DNA of 64,000 bases from Liolophura sinensis (Eukaryota; Mollusca; Polyplacophora; Chitonida; Chitonidae). This document shows, one piece after another, positions 1 to 11,986 of this stretch. The DNA is taken from positions 21,807,608 through 21,871,607 of the forward strand of contig NC_088300.1 of the NCBI RefSeq assembly GCF_032854445.1, given 5' to 3'. Position 1 is the first letter of the stretch; every line of letters starts with the position of its first letter. The notes beneath the pieces were generated by a model that searched no databases, was not told the origin of the DNA, and saw only the letters and a list, made by a program, of their open reading frames with translations. The position numbers were made by a program, and so were the translations under genes.

Positions 1-134
1 TTTTAACAAAATACAGATCAATAGTTGTCAATGCATTTGAGACAAAAAGTCAATCATAACGAAAGAGAGAAATAAGCTTCCACAATAAAAAAAGTGTTGC
101 ACTGAAAGACAACAGAGCAGATACAAATGATTAC

Positions 135-284
135 CAGAATTTTCTGTTCCAAAGTATTCAGCTCCTGTAACTTTTGCTGAAGATTTTCTGGCAGAGGTTC
201 TCCACCATGTTCAAACCTTGACTTTTCTGTTTCAACCCTGACTTTCACATCTTTCAGGGTTCTCAGAATCTCATCAGTCACAGC
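135..284 (-). CDS. Exon 57: last exon in the window, A-length
   Basis: 50 codons, phase 0/0: starts AVTDEILRTLKDVKVR, ends TLEQKIL before gtaatc. The acceptor ctattgaag is weak, with few pyrimidines nearby. The gene continues below position 1. Confidence 0.75.
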
Positions 285-385
285 CTTCAATAGAGATATA
301 AGAATTGAATATCCACAACCCGACATAACTTACTTAGCCAATAGCACACACACCATAATAGAAGTTACAAGCACCAAGAAAAATA

Positions 386-775
386 TTTATTTATTTATTT
401 ATTTGATTGGTGTTTTATGACATACTCAACAATATTTCACTTATACGACAGCAGCCAGCACTATGGTGAGAGGAAACCGGGCAGAATAAGAAAAATGTGC
501 ACTGGTAAGTCTACAATGACACATGGATTGAAGTTAACAGGAAAACAATCACCAAGTTAAAGGTGAATCGTTGCTAATTTCATCATACTTTAGTTGATAG
601 AAGCTATATCATGATCACATGTCCAGGAGGTATAAATCCACTACCGGCCCATTTAAGCAAATTTGTTATGCTTTCCTATGCCCGGGGGAAACCCATGACA
701 ATCTGCAGGTTGCTGGCAGACCTTCCCACATACGGCCAGAGAGGAAGCCAGCATGAGTTGCTTTTGTTGAAGTTT
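386..775 (-). mobile_element. tRNA-derived SINE-like element, family X, interrupted
   Basis: Both ends of the family are present: the (ATTT)n side with gattggtgttttatgacata near 400, and the gttgctggcagaccttccca part near 710. The middle (about 486-660) does not match and may be an insertion. The sense strand, from tRNA-like head to (AATAAA)n tail, is minus. Confidence 0.75.
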
Positions 776-888
776 CCTCTACATAAAGCATGGACTGCAA
801 ACATTAAATAACAGACAAAAGATTCAATGAAGTCACGCCATAACAGGGATTCTTTTTATAGTCTATGTATTAAATTATTAATACATAC

Positions 889-1215
889 CCTATGTCTCTT
901 CAGCGCCATGTCCACTTTATCTGCGTCCAGGTCTAATGGCGGGTTTACTGTCAGCGCCTGGCACTTTTCATCCATCCACTGTATGGTTCTCTCCAGATCT
1001 GCCTCAAAGTCCTCTTGGTCATGCTGGACTCTCTCACAGGCCAGGGTCTCTTCATGAACACCAGTCCTGAGTTCCACCAGCCGGGTCTGCAGAGTGACAA
1101 TGTGGGAGGTTAGCTCTTGGCTGTTGTCCTTGGAGCCTTCCATGCTGATCTGCTGGACTCTGTCCTGTAGAACTGCCACCAAGGGCTCAGCAGTCTGCAA
1201 CTTGGTCAGGATGAC
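889..1215 (-). CDS. Exon 56: spectrin repeat, C-length
   Basis: 109 codons, phase 0/0: starts VILTKLQTAEPLVAVL, ends MALKRHR before gtatgt. RTIQWMDEKCQAL carries the anchor Trp. Confidence 0.9.
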
Positions 1216-1325
1216 CTGAAAAAAGACAGAAATCATTATTTTATCCTAGATTAAGTTTGTCCATATTTACATATGTATCTTAAAACTGTTAAGGGGCCTC
1301 GTTGTTTAATACTGCTTGACAGCCA

Positions 1326-1548
1326 AAGACAATGACCCAGGATCTTCTCACCAATGCAATCACTTCATGCTCCAGCTCATGCTGGTTTCCTCTACGGTTG
1401 TATGTGGAAAGGTCTGGAAGAAACCTGTGGATGGTTGTGGGTTTACCCACACTCTGTCCAGTTTCATCACACCATAATGCTGGACGCCGTCTAATAAGAG
1501 AGCTATTCTTGAGTACAGCATGAAACACCCATCAAATAAATCAATGAA
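1326..1548 (+). mobile_element. tRNA-derived SINE-like element, family X
   Basis: Reads from a decayed tRNA-like head (aatgacccaggat, tctcaccaatgc) through ggtttcctctac and accataatgctgg to a tail cacccatcaaataaatcaat. Confidence 0.8.
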
Positions 1549-1708
1549 AACTGATAACTTAAACCTGAATCGAATGCTGCTACTGAAGTGCATTTAAACA
1601 CTTGTCACTGAACAATATGATCTGCTGCATGAGGGAAACCTGTTGACCTTGGAAACGCAAAAGCTCAGGAAATTAACTCATCCCAACGACCAAGTCACAC
1701 TGATTTAC

Positions 1709-2014
1709 CTTCAGAGTGCTCAGTTTAGTGTTGACCGGGTCACTAGATTGCTTGACTGTTCTCAGCTGGTCATCGCACTCTGCCAGGATAACCTTTATCT
1801 GGTCAGACTGGTCAGCAAATTGATGCCTCAGAGTAACCGCCTGGCGACACCGCTCTGCGTGTTGCGCTGCCTGGTCCATCAACCACTCATGCTGAGTCGT
1901 AATCCGCAGAATGTCCTCTGCATCGGTCACATGACCTGAGGAGCGGAGAGTTTCCACGGACTGGTTCAAGTCGGCAATGGATGGACGGTAGTTGACAAGT
2001 TTTTCCTTCAAGGT
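1709..2014 (-). CDS. Exon 55: spectrin repeat
   Basis: 102 codons, phase 0/0: starts TLKEKLVNYRPSIADL, ends TKLSTLK before gtaaat. It has the same length and a similar start as exon 46 (TLREEIV), but the similarity fades along the exon. Confidence 0.9.
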
Positions 2015-2318
2015 CTGCAAAAAGGAGATTATAAAAGTCTGGATATTTCTTGAGTGATTGACTGTTTGAAGACATAGGCAGCAGTACTATCGAAAATTCT
2101 TTTCCACTAACAACCACAATGCTAAAGCATTATCTTTGAGAGAGAGTTACAAGAAAAGTGAAATTAGTAAAAAGAAAGGAAACTGAAGGAGAAAGGAAGG
2201 CTGAAATGAATGGAAGGAAAGGCTTACAGATATTTATTATTTCCAGACGATAATTTTTTATCTTTATACAATGCCAAATAAAATGTCATTTGGCAAAGTT
2301 AAAAACTGTACTTCATAC
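2015..2318 (-). other. Intron, no feature seen
   Basis: Intron between exons 54 and 55. It has a purine-rich A/G stretch at about 2150-2225 and nothing else. Confidence 0.8.
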
Positions 2319-2505
2319 CTCATACTGCTTCAGCGCAGCCTGTGCATCTTCCACAGAGTAACCAACTGGCTGACTCAGACGTTTTATGTCCTCTTGTGCA
2401 GAGGTTAGCCAGGTCTCTGTCTGAGTAATTCGTCTCTGTGTTTCAGAGCGAGTCGAAACAGAGTTTTCTAAAAGCTCCCAACGCTCTGTGATGGTGGTCA
2501 TTATT
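2319..2505 (-). CDS. Exon 54: second part of a split repeat
   Basis: 187 nt. A completes Leu, then IMTTITERWELLENSV; ends AALKQYE before gtatga. 143 + 187 = 330 nt (110 codons). RITQTETWLTSAQEDI is the anchor helix. Confidence 0.88.
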
Positions 2506-2744
2506 CTAAAAAAATTGCCAGATATACATAAACAAATCAGCAATCAGTTCAAAACATTTACACTAATGTGTTCTGAATCTTTGTTTTTAATACAAAAATT
2601 AAAAATTTTATTTTCACAGAAACAAGAGTGTTAAACAAACTTGTTTTCTCCAATGTAATCAATATACATGCAAGATGTGTTATATCTGTTTTTACCCGTT
2701 TCACATTTTCATCATGCTCCAGACAGAAGGGGGTCTTACATGTA

Positions 2745-2848
2745 CACTTAACCTGGGTTTCCTCCCTCCATAATGCTGTCTGCCTTTGTATAAGTGAAAT
2801 ATTCTTGAGTACGGCGTAAAACACCAATCAAATGAATAAATAAATACA
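2745..2848 (+). mobile_element. SINE-like family X, 3' fragment
   Basis: Shows only the tail half: ccataatgctgtc, aagtgaaatattcttgagta, acaccaatcaaatgaataaa. It ends about 12 bp from the donor of exon 53 at 2860. Confidence 0.85.
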
Positions 2849-2859
2849 TGTACACTTAC

Positions 2860-3002
2860 AGGAAATGTCTATCTCTCAAGGCTTTCAGCTGTTGTTGGAA
2901 GGAGACACTATCCGAGCTCTCCAGGCTGGGGATAAATACATCAGCTCTTTCGAAAATTGATGTTATCAGGGTTTTATAATTTTCTGCTTCAGTCTTCATT
3001 GT
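2860..3002 (-). CDS. Exon 53: first part of a split repeat
   Basis: 143 nt (47 codons plus CT): starts TMKTEAENYKTLITSI, ends KALRDRHF plus CT before gtaagt. It was missed by simple ORF calling because it has no long open frame. A SINE copy ends about 12 bp from the donor. Confidence 0.82.
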
Positions 3003-6000
3003 CTATTGGAACAAATAAAAGGCACCAAATATATTCAAGGAAAGGAAGATGATGCTAACTGTGTTATAATGAAAACACGAAAGGTCAAATCTGGTTTGAT
3101 TTTCTACCCATACATACATAATAGGTATCTAACTATCACTGACCTTAACAAGAAATGAAATGGAGATAACAAAGGCTATGAGAATGAAGAAGATGAAATC
3201 AATAAAGATGACAAGGATAATGACTAAAAGGATAATAATGAAGAACATTCAGGCTTAAAGAATGATAATGAAGACCATTTCATTCACAGGATACCATAAT
3301 TTATGGATCCAGTTTTCTCAATGGAATGAAAAGTTTCTACATAAACGGAAGAAACCAAAGCAATTGTAAGCAAGAGCCAACTGACAAAACTGACTGTCCC
3401 AATCACCAGCTACGTATATATCTAGCCAACCAAACTAGCGTCCAATCCACTTCAATCAAAGAAGATTATTTACCATTCAGTAAAAGACATGGTATGAAGA
3501 ATTAGTTTCAGAAACTATAGAATAGAGTTTTCTTCTTGCAATACATACCTTTGTTTTTGCAAATAATAATTTCATTTAAGAAAACCCGCCCAAACAAACT
3601 AGGATAGACATATACATTAAGAGTCCCAGACTTCTAGTAAAATGATGAGTATGACTAACGTGTCTTGAATTATAGGTATACCTACTACAACATAAACTTC
3701 AATGAATTTCTTCTGTTTCCAATCACTGTAATTTTAATCAAATGAAATATTTTTTTTTATATTTAGGGTTTATTTCAACTTGACTATTCTATTCTGACAA
3801 AATTCACTGAAGAAAACTAAGCTTAAAGAACGTATGTGAAAAAATATGTATCATTTTCTATAAACATTTTTTTCTGTCTGAGGGATCCTTAATGAAATAA
3901 AAAAAACACATCAAGGGGAGACGAAAGCAACCTTTTGCTTGATCTATATATGTGTTTGGGAGACTAACTTTTAACATATTTGGAATTCAGAGTTAAAAGC
4001 ACGAGCTGCGACACTGAAATTGCACTTATTATAAGAAAACACATGTTACAGTTCATGCAATTAGACAACTGTCAATTTAATAAGATAATTTTTTTAACTG
4101 TATGCCATGCCCAATCCCCACCACTTCCCACTATTGGTATATCACAGCATATCTTTCTTTTGTCAGCATAAAATTCCTACATGCAAGCATACTCCTCACT
4201 AAAGGCAGGAAAGATGATACTAAAGCAGTCATGAACACAGCCAACAGCGAATGTGTGTACAGAAAGGAATGTACGGCATACATTATTAAAATGAAAATAC
4301 ATGTACATGTACTCTTAAAATATCCCCAGAATTTGCCTCCCAGGAAATACCTGAAATTAAAAGATCCTTATAGCCTCTAAAACATGTTTATAACAAAGAA
4401 GACCTTTGTGTCTTGCTTAAAACAGTGTCTTCACATGCCTTAAGTGTTACAATATTACAGACCAGTTATTTCCCTTTTGATAGAATAGACAGTCCCCGAA
4501 TCAGATAAAACAATGTATGTATGCATGCTTGGGGTCTGATGTCGTACTTAACAATTTTTCAGTCATATGACAATGAGGAGTCACTATATGTGTGTACATA
4601 TACTGTGTCTTCTTGTGGCAGGACGAGTCTAAGCTGGCAAAGTGCTGCCACCACTAAAGTATCATGCTGAAGATGACAGACTTGATACCCCACCCTATCA
4701 CAGTATACTGACTCTGGGTCAACCAATAATGTTTCTTAGCTTCAACCCAGACACAAGACAACCTACATATAACACTTGCACTTGTAACACTTGAATTCTC
4801 TGTTATTTGGAAATTCATCTCTAATATCAAATGCTTTTATACTTATTTTGTTCTTTCGTTTATTTTGTAATATTTTCTAGTTCTTAAAACTGTGAAATTG
4901 GTTTAATAGATGAAAGTTATTTTTAATCAGTTATCCAAGCAGGAAAAATGAAAAAATACTGTAAATGATCAAAACTACATCAATGGAAATGATAGGGATT
5001 CATTCCACATGCTTTATAATGTTTCTTGTTTTAGAATTATGTCATCTTCAACGGGCAAATAATTGTTGTCATGAAAAGCAATAACACATGCTCACTCTCA
5101 GCATTCCTCAAGTATTACATGATAACGCATCAGCCAGTGCCTCGGCAAATAAAAGGGAGACAAATCATACCACAACAGATAAATATTCAGATATATTCCT
5201 AGTCCCACAAAACCTCACTATCTTGTGTTACCTAGCGTGCTGTGGACAGTTCAATAATTCTAATTAACAGACAAAAAATCTTGGGTGCAACAACAACAAC
5301 ATACACTTTTCGACCCTGACTGGCTTTCCCAGGCGCTAATCTGCATGCAGGTGTTGACATGGCAGGAAGCCTTTGGAGATTAAAACGTGCACTTTGGAAG
5401 GATGAAAAGACTAAGTTTAGCAACCTTTGCTTAAAAGTGGCACGTTTTCATCAATGTTTTGAAAAGCTGCAGCATTTGGGAATCTAACTCTGAATTTACT
5501 TAGATTAAATGCTCTGTCTCTTACATTTGACATTTCGGTTTCCTTATGTGAAAATCATACATGCAGAAAATTGGCATGTTTGAGGAATACTCTAGTGCAC
5601 AAGTCTTAAAGAGGGAAGCCAATCAAGTGTTCACTGGCGTCATGTGTTGTCATTTTTTTTTAAATAGTTTTTTAACCAGACTTTCCCCTAGACATCATGA
5701 AGGTATAAAACACGAGAAGTGAGATTCTGCAAGACTAATATTTGCTCTCTGACAAATCTACTCCATAACCCACAATGCACCAGAATGTCATTTGATTCAA
5801 CAAAACATTACTGTACCTGACACAACTCAGTCTGAAAATAAGGTTCACAAAAAAACAATGACACATATACATGTACATGTACAATAATATACCAAAACAC
5901 ACTCAATTAACACGAACATCTAACCCGTAGACCATTTTCTTCACAAATAGAAGACAAAGAATATGACAATTACAGAAGAATAAAAACAAAATCCTCAACT

Positions 6001-6553
6001 CATTGGGGATAAAATATAGAGGACTACATGTAGAGACCAAAAAACCAGGAAAACTTGGAGGTATATCTGGTCAATATTTTCATTACTACGTGTACATATA
6101 ATGTACCATACCAACATTTAATACTTCTTTGCATGGCACCGAGCAATGGACAAGTCACTGGAGGCAACACCTTTCTCACAGGCAAACAACTTCTGTAGAT
6201 CAAACACTCAGTATAGCACACTGTTGAGGTAATTCACTTGATACTGGTGTTCAGACATACAACAAAATTGTGATTTATACAAACTGAAGAAGTTAGGTCT
6301 ATCACAGCAGGGTTGCCATCCACATGAGTCCATATACCAAAAATTCCCATTCCTCATTCATCCCATCTTATGACAACCACCGATTTCCAACACTAAAGCT
6401 TTTTCCCTGCTAAATTCATGACAACACTAAGACAAAAAAGTTCACTGAACAATGAATGGTGTATTTTTTTAACACCTGCTAGACCAAGGATTCTACACAA
6501 AAATTCTCCACTTTTGAGCCAGATTACAAGAGAGAAGAAAATGATGATCATAC
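3003..6553 (-). other. 3.5 kb intron
   Basis: Between exons 52 and 53. It holds family Z copy 1 (4537-4745). The rest is A/T-rich with low-complexity gaa/gat runs near 3180-3260. I found no spectrin-like frame in it. Confidence 0.75.
4537..4745. repeat. Interspersed repeat family Z, copy 1
   Basis: Shares gacaatgaggagtcactata, acgagtctaagctggcaaag and tgctgccaccactaaagt with copy 2 at 52550-52705. Class unknown. Confidence 0.8.
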
Positions 6554-6759
6554 CAGGTAGCTGATTCTCTGGTCATCCAGAGCCTCCAGACTACAGTCCA
6601 GCTTCAGTTCCCTTGAGCACTTCACTTCAGCTTCACGACACCACAGCTCCACCTTCATTATGTCAGCTTCCAACTCTTTGCGACTGGCTGCAGACTCCTT
6701 CAGCTTCTGAGACAAGGATTCCAGGCAGGACTTCAATTCGTTGTAACGGATGTTGATGT
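6554..6759 (-). CDS. Exon 52: second part of a split repeat
   Basis: 206 nt. AC completes Asp, then INIRYNELKSCLESL; ends DDQRISYL before gtatga. 121 + 206 = 327 nt. VELWCREAEVKC holds the anchor Trp. Confidence 0.88.
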
Positions 6760-8076
6760 CTGGTGATACAAACAAAACAAAGTGTTATTAGTTTACATCA
6801 TAGGTCTTCACATAGTTTCAAAATTACCCCACAATGACCGAAAATTTTGCACGTAACTTGAGGATTTTTCCTGATTCTGAGGGTTCTATTGATTTTAGGA
6901 AGTTGTTTTGAGGTTTGCTTGGAACATGGGATCATATTCTACTGGAAAATTGTAAGTTACAGCACCAAAATAACATTTTGTGACATTTATTTGTCTCTAA
7001 AAATGCACTTTTGTGGGTTAAATTTGAGGTCATTTAGGGTAATCACATCTAAAATGTTCATTCTGAAATAGAGATGTACCTACTGACTAAGATTACATCT
7101 TTATTAGACTTGGGCGCCATTCTTTTTACAACAGCGACATTGAAAGCGAGGCATGTGCATTACATCACCTGATCTGAGATGACTACTTTCACCTTATATA
7201 AACAATTGCGCGCGATGGCAAATATACCGAACTGTTGAGCAGAGCGCTATTTACAGGCGTCCGTGGGTATTATCATCTCTGTCCCTGCTCAAGCTGAACC
7301 ATGGCAATTTAAACATATTTACACACTTACAACTTGATTTTGCAGAACAGAATTCACAGGGGATACAACAATAATTATGGTGAGTTCCTCACTGTGTTCT
7401 CGACGCTGGGTAAATAGTTCATTTTTATTTTGGATGTTTGTGATTAATTCAGATGCAGGTAGTTGCTTGACTTTATACCATTAATACAGATTTAGACTCT
7501 GAAAGCAATCTGAAAATACTTATTAAATATCTGATACTGCTCTATCAACAATTATCCCCAAAGTTTGGCTGAAATCATTGCGATGATGGAACCCATATAT
7601 ACATACAAGCCTTGTCTCAATACCTTAAGATCACGCAGGAAGGCTCATGATCTCGAATGCTAAAATGTTCTCTTGTATGATACTTCAAAGACAATATTTT
7701 TTAAATATTCACCTCTGAACAACATTCCCCTATGAACAACATTCTTCTCAACTTTACTGAAGATGTGTGCATAAATGTATGTAATTCAGCTAATTTTACA
7801 CTTGGTTAATGGAGAAAGGAAATCTGATTTGACAATTGTTGTACTTTTTACATTCAATGAGGCATACTTTGGATTGCAACAGATCAACAAGATTGGTGTT
7901 CAATACCGTATTTCAAGAATATCTGCAGTACAGCTGCAGTCATTTTTGTGGGTGCAGGAAACCTCAGACCTTTTGCAAGTAAATGATAAACTTTCCTGCA
8001 TGTGAACAATAGCTGAAGGCAGGTGACCTCACCAACTTCAGATGTGACATGATTAAGAATGTCTCTACCATGATGT

Positions 8077-8700
8077 TTACCTTCACTCCATTGTTTACCT
8101 TGCCTGCTTTACTACATTGTTTACCTTGCTGGCTTTTTACATTGTTTACCTTGCTGGCTTTTTACATTGTTTACCTTGCTGGCTTTTTACATTGTTTACG
8201 TTGCTGGATTTTTACATTGTTTACCTTGTCAGCTCTACTACATTATATACCTTGATTACTTAAATACATTTACATTGTCTCTTTTACTGCATCCTTTACC
8301 TTGTCTGTTTTACTGCATTGTTCACCTTGCCTCTTGTACAACAATGCATACCTTGTCTCTTGTACAACAATGCATACCTTGTCTCTTGTACAACAATGAA
8401 TACCTTGTCTCTTGTACAACAATGCATATCTTGTCTCTTGTACAACAATGCATACCTTGCCTGCTTTACAACATTGCTGATATTGTCTGTTTAACTACAT
8501 TGTTTACCTTACCTGCTTTACTACATGTACATTGTTTGCCTTACCTGCTTTACTACATGTACATTGTTTACCTTGCCTGCTTTACTACATGTACATTGTT
8601 TACATTGACCGTTTTACTACAAAGTTTACCTTTCCTGCTTTGCTACATTGTTTACCTTGTCTGTTTTACTACATTGTTTACCTTGTCTGTTCTTGATAAT
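8077..8700. repeat. 26-bp minisatellite across the donor of exon 51, ~23 units
   Basis: The unit reads tttaccttgtctgttttact with acattg on the plus strand, that is, ACAGACAAG then gtaaacaatg on the transcript, the same as the end of exon 51. A middle block uses a catac variant (donor gtatgc). Reading past the native donor stays open for about 18 codons, then stops. Confidence 0.9.
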
Positions 8701-8802
8701 CTCCTCATCGCTCTCTGGGTCTAAGGTGTCCTGTACTTTGTCACATTGCTCCTCTAGTACAGCCAGTGCGGGCTCGTGCTGAACTACCTCCTTCATCAGG
8801 AC
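8682..8802 (-). CDS. Exon 51: first part of a split repeat
   Basis: 121 nt (40 codons plus G): starts VLMKEVVQHEPALAVL, ends EEIIKNRQ plus G before gtaaac. Joins exon 52 across a split Asp codon. Its 3' end and donor are repeated in the 26-bp minisatellite that follows. Confidence 0.85.
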
Positions 8803-9189
8803 CTGATCATAAGAAATTGACAGGTACGTAATCAGCGAGATGGCGCCACATTATAGCAGAGGTAATCAACCGATATAAACCACAGACCTTTGGTAAGTTA
8901 CAGACAGTAACTTTCCAGGTGCAGCATGCAGATATGCACACCATATTACAGGGAGCAAGTGGTATTCATTGAACATTTAAACAAGGAACAACTCTTAAGG
9001 CTATTTGCACAAAAATAATGAAAAGTTGATTTGACAAAATCATCTCCTTTTACACTGTCAACGAATGATTCTGCAATATTGCATGTATTGTAAAGTATGC
9101 TTCCTATTGTTCACCGACCACTGCTCCAAAACAGTGTCAAAATTATTGTTCACCATTCACCATTCCAAAACAGCGTCAAAATTACAAAC
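8803..9189 (-). other. Intron, no feature seen
   Basis: Between exons 50 and 51. A ttcaccattc-type partial repeat near 9110-9180 is the only structure. Confidence 0.7.
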
Positions 9190-9516
9190 CTTGGCCTTTT
9201 CACTTTGTTTCTCAATGTCAGATGAATGTACTTTGGCCACGTTCAACTTTTCCAGTACTTTCTCCTTCCCAACCAGCCAATGAACAGTTTTCTCCAGATT
9301 TGCCAAGAAGATCTCCCTATCTTCCAAACACTCCTGAAGCCAAGTTGTTTTCCCCTCGGCCTTCTGGGATACCCGCTGATGGTCTTCTTGAACTCTGTTG
9401 ATCATTTCAGCGATGCGACTTCTTTCTGGTTTTGACAAGTCAGATGTCAAAGCCTCCATTTTCTTCACTACAGAGACCAGTACAGCTTGTCTGCTGTCCA
9501 GGTCCTGACATAGTCT
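9190..9516 (-). CDS. Exon 50: spectrin repeat, C-length
   Basis: 109 codons, phase 0/0: starts RLCQDLDSRQAVLV, ends IEKQSEKAK before gtttgt. TTWLQECLEDREIF and VHWLVGKEKVLEKL are spectrin-repeat segments. Confidence 0.92.
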
Positions 9517-10580
9517 CTGTCAAGAACAAGAAGATCAGACCACACTGTTTTTAAACTTTCAAAAATGAAACCTTTCTTGCAAATCCCAACATCTTATGAC
9601 ATTATATCCTACAAAGTATCATTTTTTTGAAAAACAGAACTTGATGTTTTATACTTAATATTTTTTGAACTTAAGTTTATAAACTATAGATTTAGTAGGA
9701 AGGCTATCAAAAAGTTTTCCCGCAGGAGACGCAAGAATGCAAAACTTGAGCTCAACAAATAAAATACTTAAACTTTCACCTTAACATGGATTCTAATACA
9801 CAAAAGAGTGAATTGTCCTGAATCTGGTAAGTTACGGTAAAGTAATCACGTAAAGCATCAACAATACAGCATCCTTTTCATATGATCGTGCTTTACATGT
9901 ATGCAAAAACTTGAGCATAATATATGCAGTACTTTTTGAAACACAAACCTTACATTTAATTTAGCATTGATTCTACTGCACATAAATCTTGAATTGTGCA
10001 ATTTTTGGTAATTAATATACATGTAAGACATCAACATATAAGACATCAACATGTAAGAACACCCCATTTGAGTAGTTGAGCTTTATCTGTACGCAAAACC
10101 TGAGCTCAATATATGCAGTATTTTTAGAGAAACCACCTTTAACGTTTACCTTAACACTGCTTTCACTGTTGTTGGATACCAACACTGAATCTTGGTTAAT
10201 GACCTATTAAAGCTCAACTATGACGTCAAACTATTGTTACATCTCCTCATTACTTTTAAGGAATGGAACAATAGGTAGTAAGCAATAAGGTGCCACTAAG
10301 CAACAAATCTGTCGCTTAGCATGTAGACCTAACGGCAAAAATATGTTTTTAGCCATGTAAACACACGATTGTCAGCAGGGTAGGTTTTAAGTAGTGGAAT
10401 GTCCTCATGATGCCTCGAGCCCTCTGCTCCATTAATTATATTGAATGGAGCATCACGGCCACATTCCACTCTATATAACCCATGGTGTACAAGTCCTTTG
10501 TCTCCTGTGTAGTATAATTATATTATTCTCCCCTATTATATCCTAAATGGTATGTATCAGTTTCTGCTGACATAGTTTAT

Positions 10581-11080
10581 CATTCTCCACATAGCTGACA
10601 GTACGTTTCAGTTTCTCCATTCTTGTCCCATTTCATCCCTTACCTTATTCTCCGCTATTCTATTCTCCACATAGATGACAGTACGTTTCAGTTTCTCCAT
10701 TCTTGTCCCAGTTCATCCCTTACCTTATTCTCCATTATTCTGTTCTCCACATAGCTGATGGTACGTTTCAGTTTTTCCATTCTTGTCCCATTTCATCACT
10801 TACCTTATTCTCCGCTATTCTGTTCTCCACATAGCTGATGGTACGTTTCAGTTTTTCCATTCTTGTCCCATTTCATCACTTACCTTATTCTCCGCTATTC
10901 TGTTCTCCACATAGCTGACAGTACGTTTCAGTTTCTCCATTCTTGTCCCATTCATCTTACCTTATTCTCCGCTACTCTGTTCTCCACATAGCTGACAGTA
11001 CGTTTCAGTTTTTCCATTCTTGTCCCATTTCATCACTTACCTTATTCTCCGCTATTCTGTTCTCCACATAGCTGACAGTG
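10581..11080. repeat. 80-bp minisatellite across the donor of exon 49, ~6 units
   Basis: Copies of the exon 49 end (transcript: ATGTGGAGAACAGAATAGC then the gtaagtgatg donor) recur at 80-bp steps (one 77-bp step), with the exon motif at about 10581, 10661, 10741, 10821, 10901, 10978 and the native 11058. Reading on past the native donor gives VSDEMGQEWKN-stop. Confidence 0.94.
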
Positions 11081-11248
11081 TGCTTCAGTTTCTCCTCTTC
11101 TGACAGCTCCTCATCTCTCTCCTTCAGCCAGCTCAAGTAAGTCTCCACCTCGGCCTCCACATCACCCAGACTTGAACCCAGCACCTTGTAAGCCCGTGTT
11201 TTCTTGTCTGCCTGAGACTGGAGGTCAGACAGGTGCTTATCCACATCT
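11041..11248 (-). CDS. Exon 49: second part of a split C-like module
   Basis: 208 nt. A completes Arg, then DVDKHLSDLQSQADKK; ends RIAENK before gtaagt. 119 + 208 = 327 nt, identical to exons 2/3. YLSWLKERDEEL is the anchor. Its last ~55 nt and donor are the founder of the 80-bp minisatellite. Confidence 0.9.
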
Positions 11249-11867
11249 CTGAAACCAAATACCAATGTCAACAGTAATGTCAACAAATGATACAAAAAGG
11301 ACAGGTAAGAGATAAATATAAGTTAAGTTAAAAGTTAAGAGATAATATTATAGGTAAAGTTAAGAAATAAGGTTAAAAAAAAATCATCTGGCTGTGAACA
11401 AAAGTGAAGCTCTTTTTACAGGTTCAAATCATTATTTAATGAAGCAGGCTAAAAGCACGCTGACTGTGTAATAAATGTATACAGATATTCACACATTCAG
11501 TCTTGTAATGTAATTTAAAACAATCAATCAAAATATACCCTACCAACAACATAGCAAGTTCCCAAAACTCTGTAATTTCTAAAGTTACTTTTGTAGGGCA
11601 GATATATACGGTTTGATCCAAGATGTGCAATGAAAGGACATTGGGATTCATGTGATAGTCCACTGATATATTTTTTGCTTACTGAACTGAGTATGATTCA
11701 CAGAGGATTCAGAAAAAGATCGATCCAAGCACTGTGGCAGCAAATCAATTAGGAGCAGAAGATACACACTACTTCCCTGAAGGGTGGTAGCTTTGATAGC
11801 ATCAAAGTGCACTATTGCTATAGTATATGGACAAAGTTGTGAAAGTAAGTTCAGAGTTATTACTCAC
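11249..11867 (-). other. Intron, no feature seen
   Basis: Between exons 48 and 49. Short taagttaag-type repeats at 11310-11370; otherwise plain. Confidence 0.75.
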
Positions 11868-11986
11868 CTCAGTTGATTCTGTACCACATCTTGTTCTAAC
11901 CGACTCAGGGTAGGGGTGAGCTTAGCAGCACTGGTTCTTAACTCCTCAACAGCTTGTTCCTTCTCAGTAACCTTCTCTTTTAGTTT
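11868..11986 (-). CDS. Exon 48: first part of a split C-like module
   Basis: 119 nt, starting KLKEKVTEKEQAVEEL after ttttacag and ending QNQL plus AG before gtgagt. The split Arg codon after 119 nt is the same intron position and phase as exons 2/3. It starts in phase 0 with no start Met or promoter, so it must be spliced from upstream. Confidence 0.88.

Noticed and set aside
8167-8724. 185-aa plus-strand open frame
   Set aside because: It runs across the 26-bp minisatellite and exon 51 in antisense; the open frame comes from the repeat unit.
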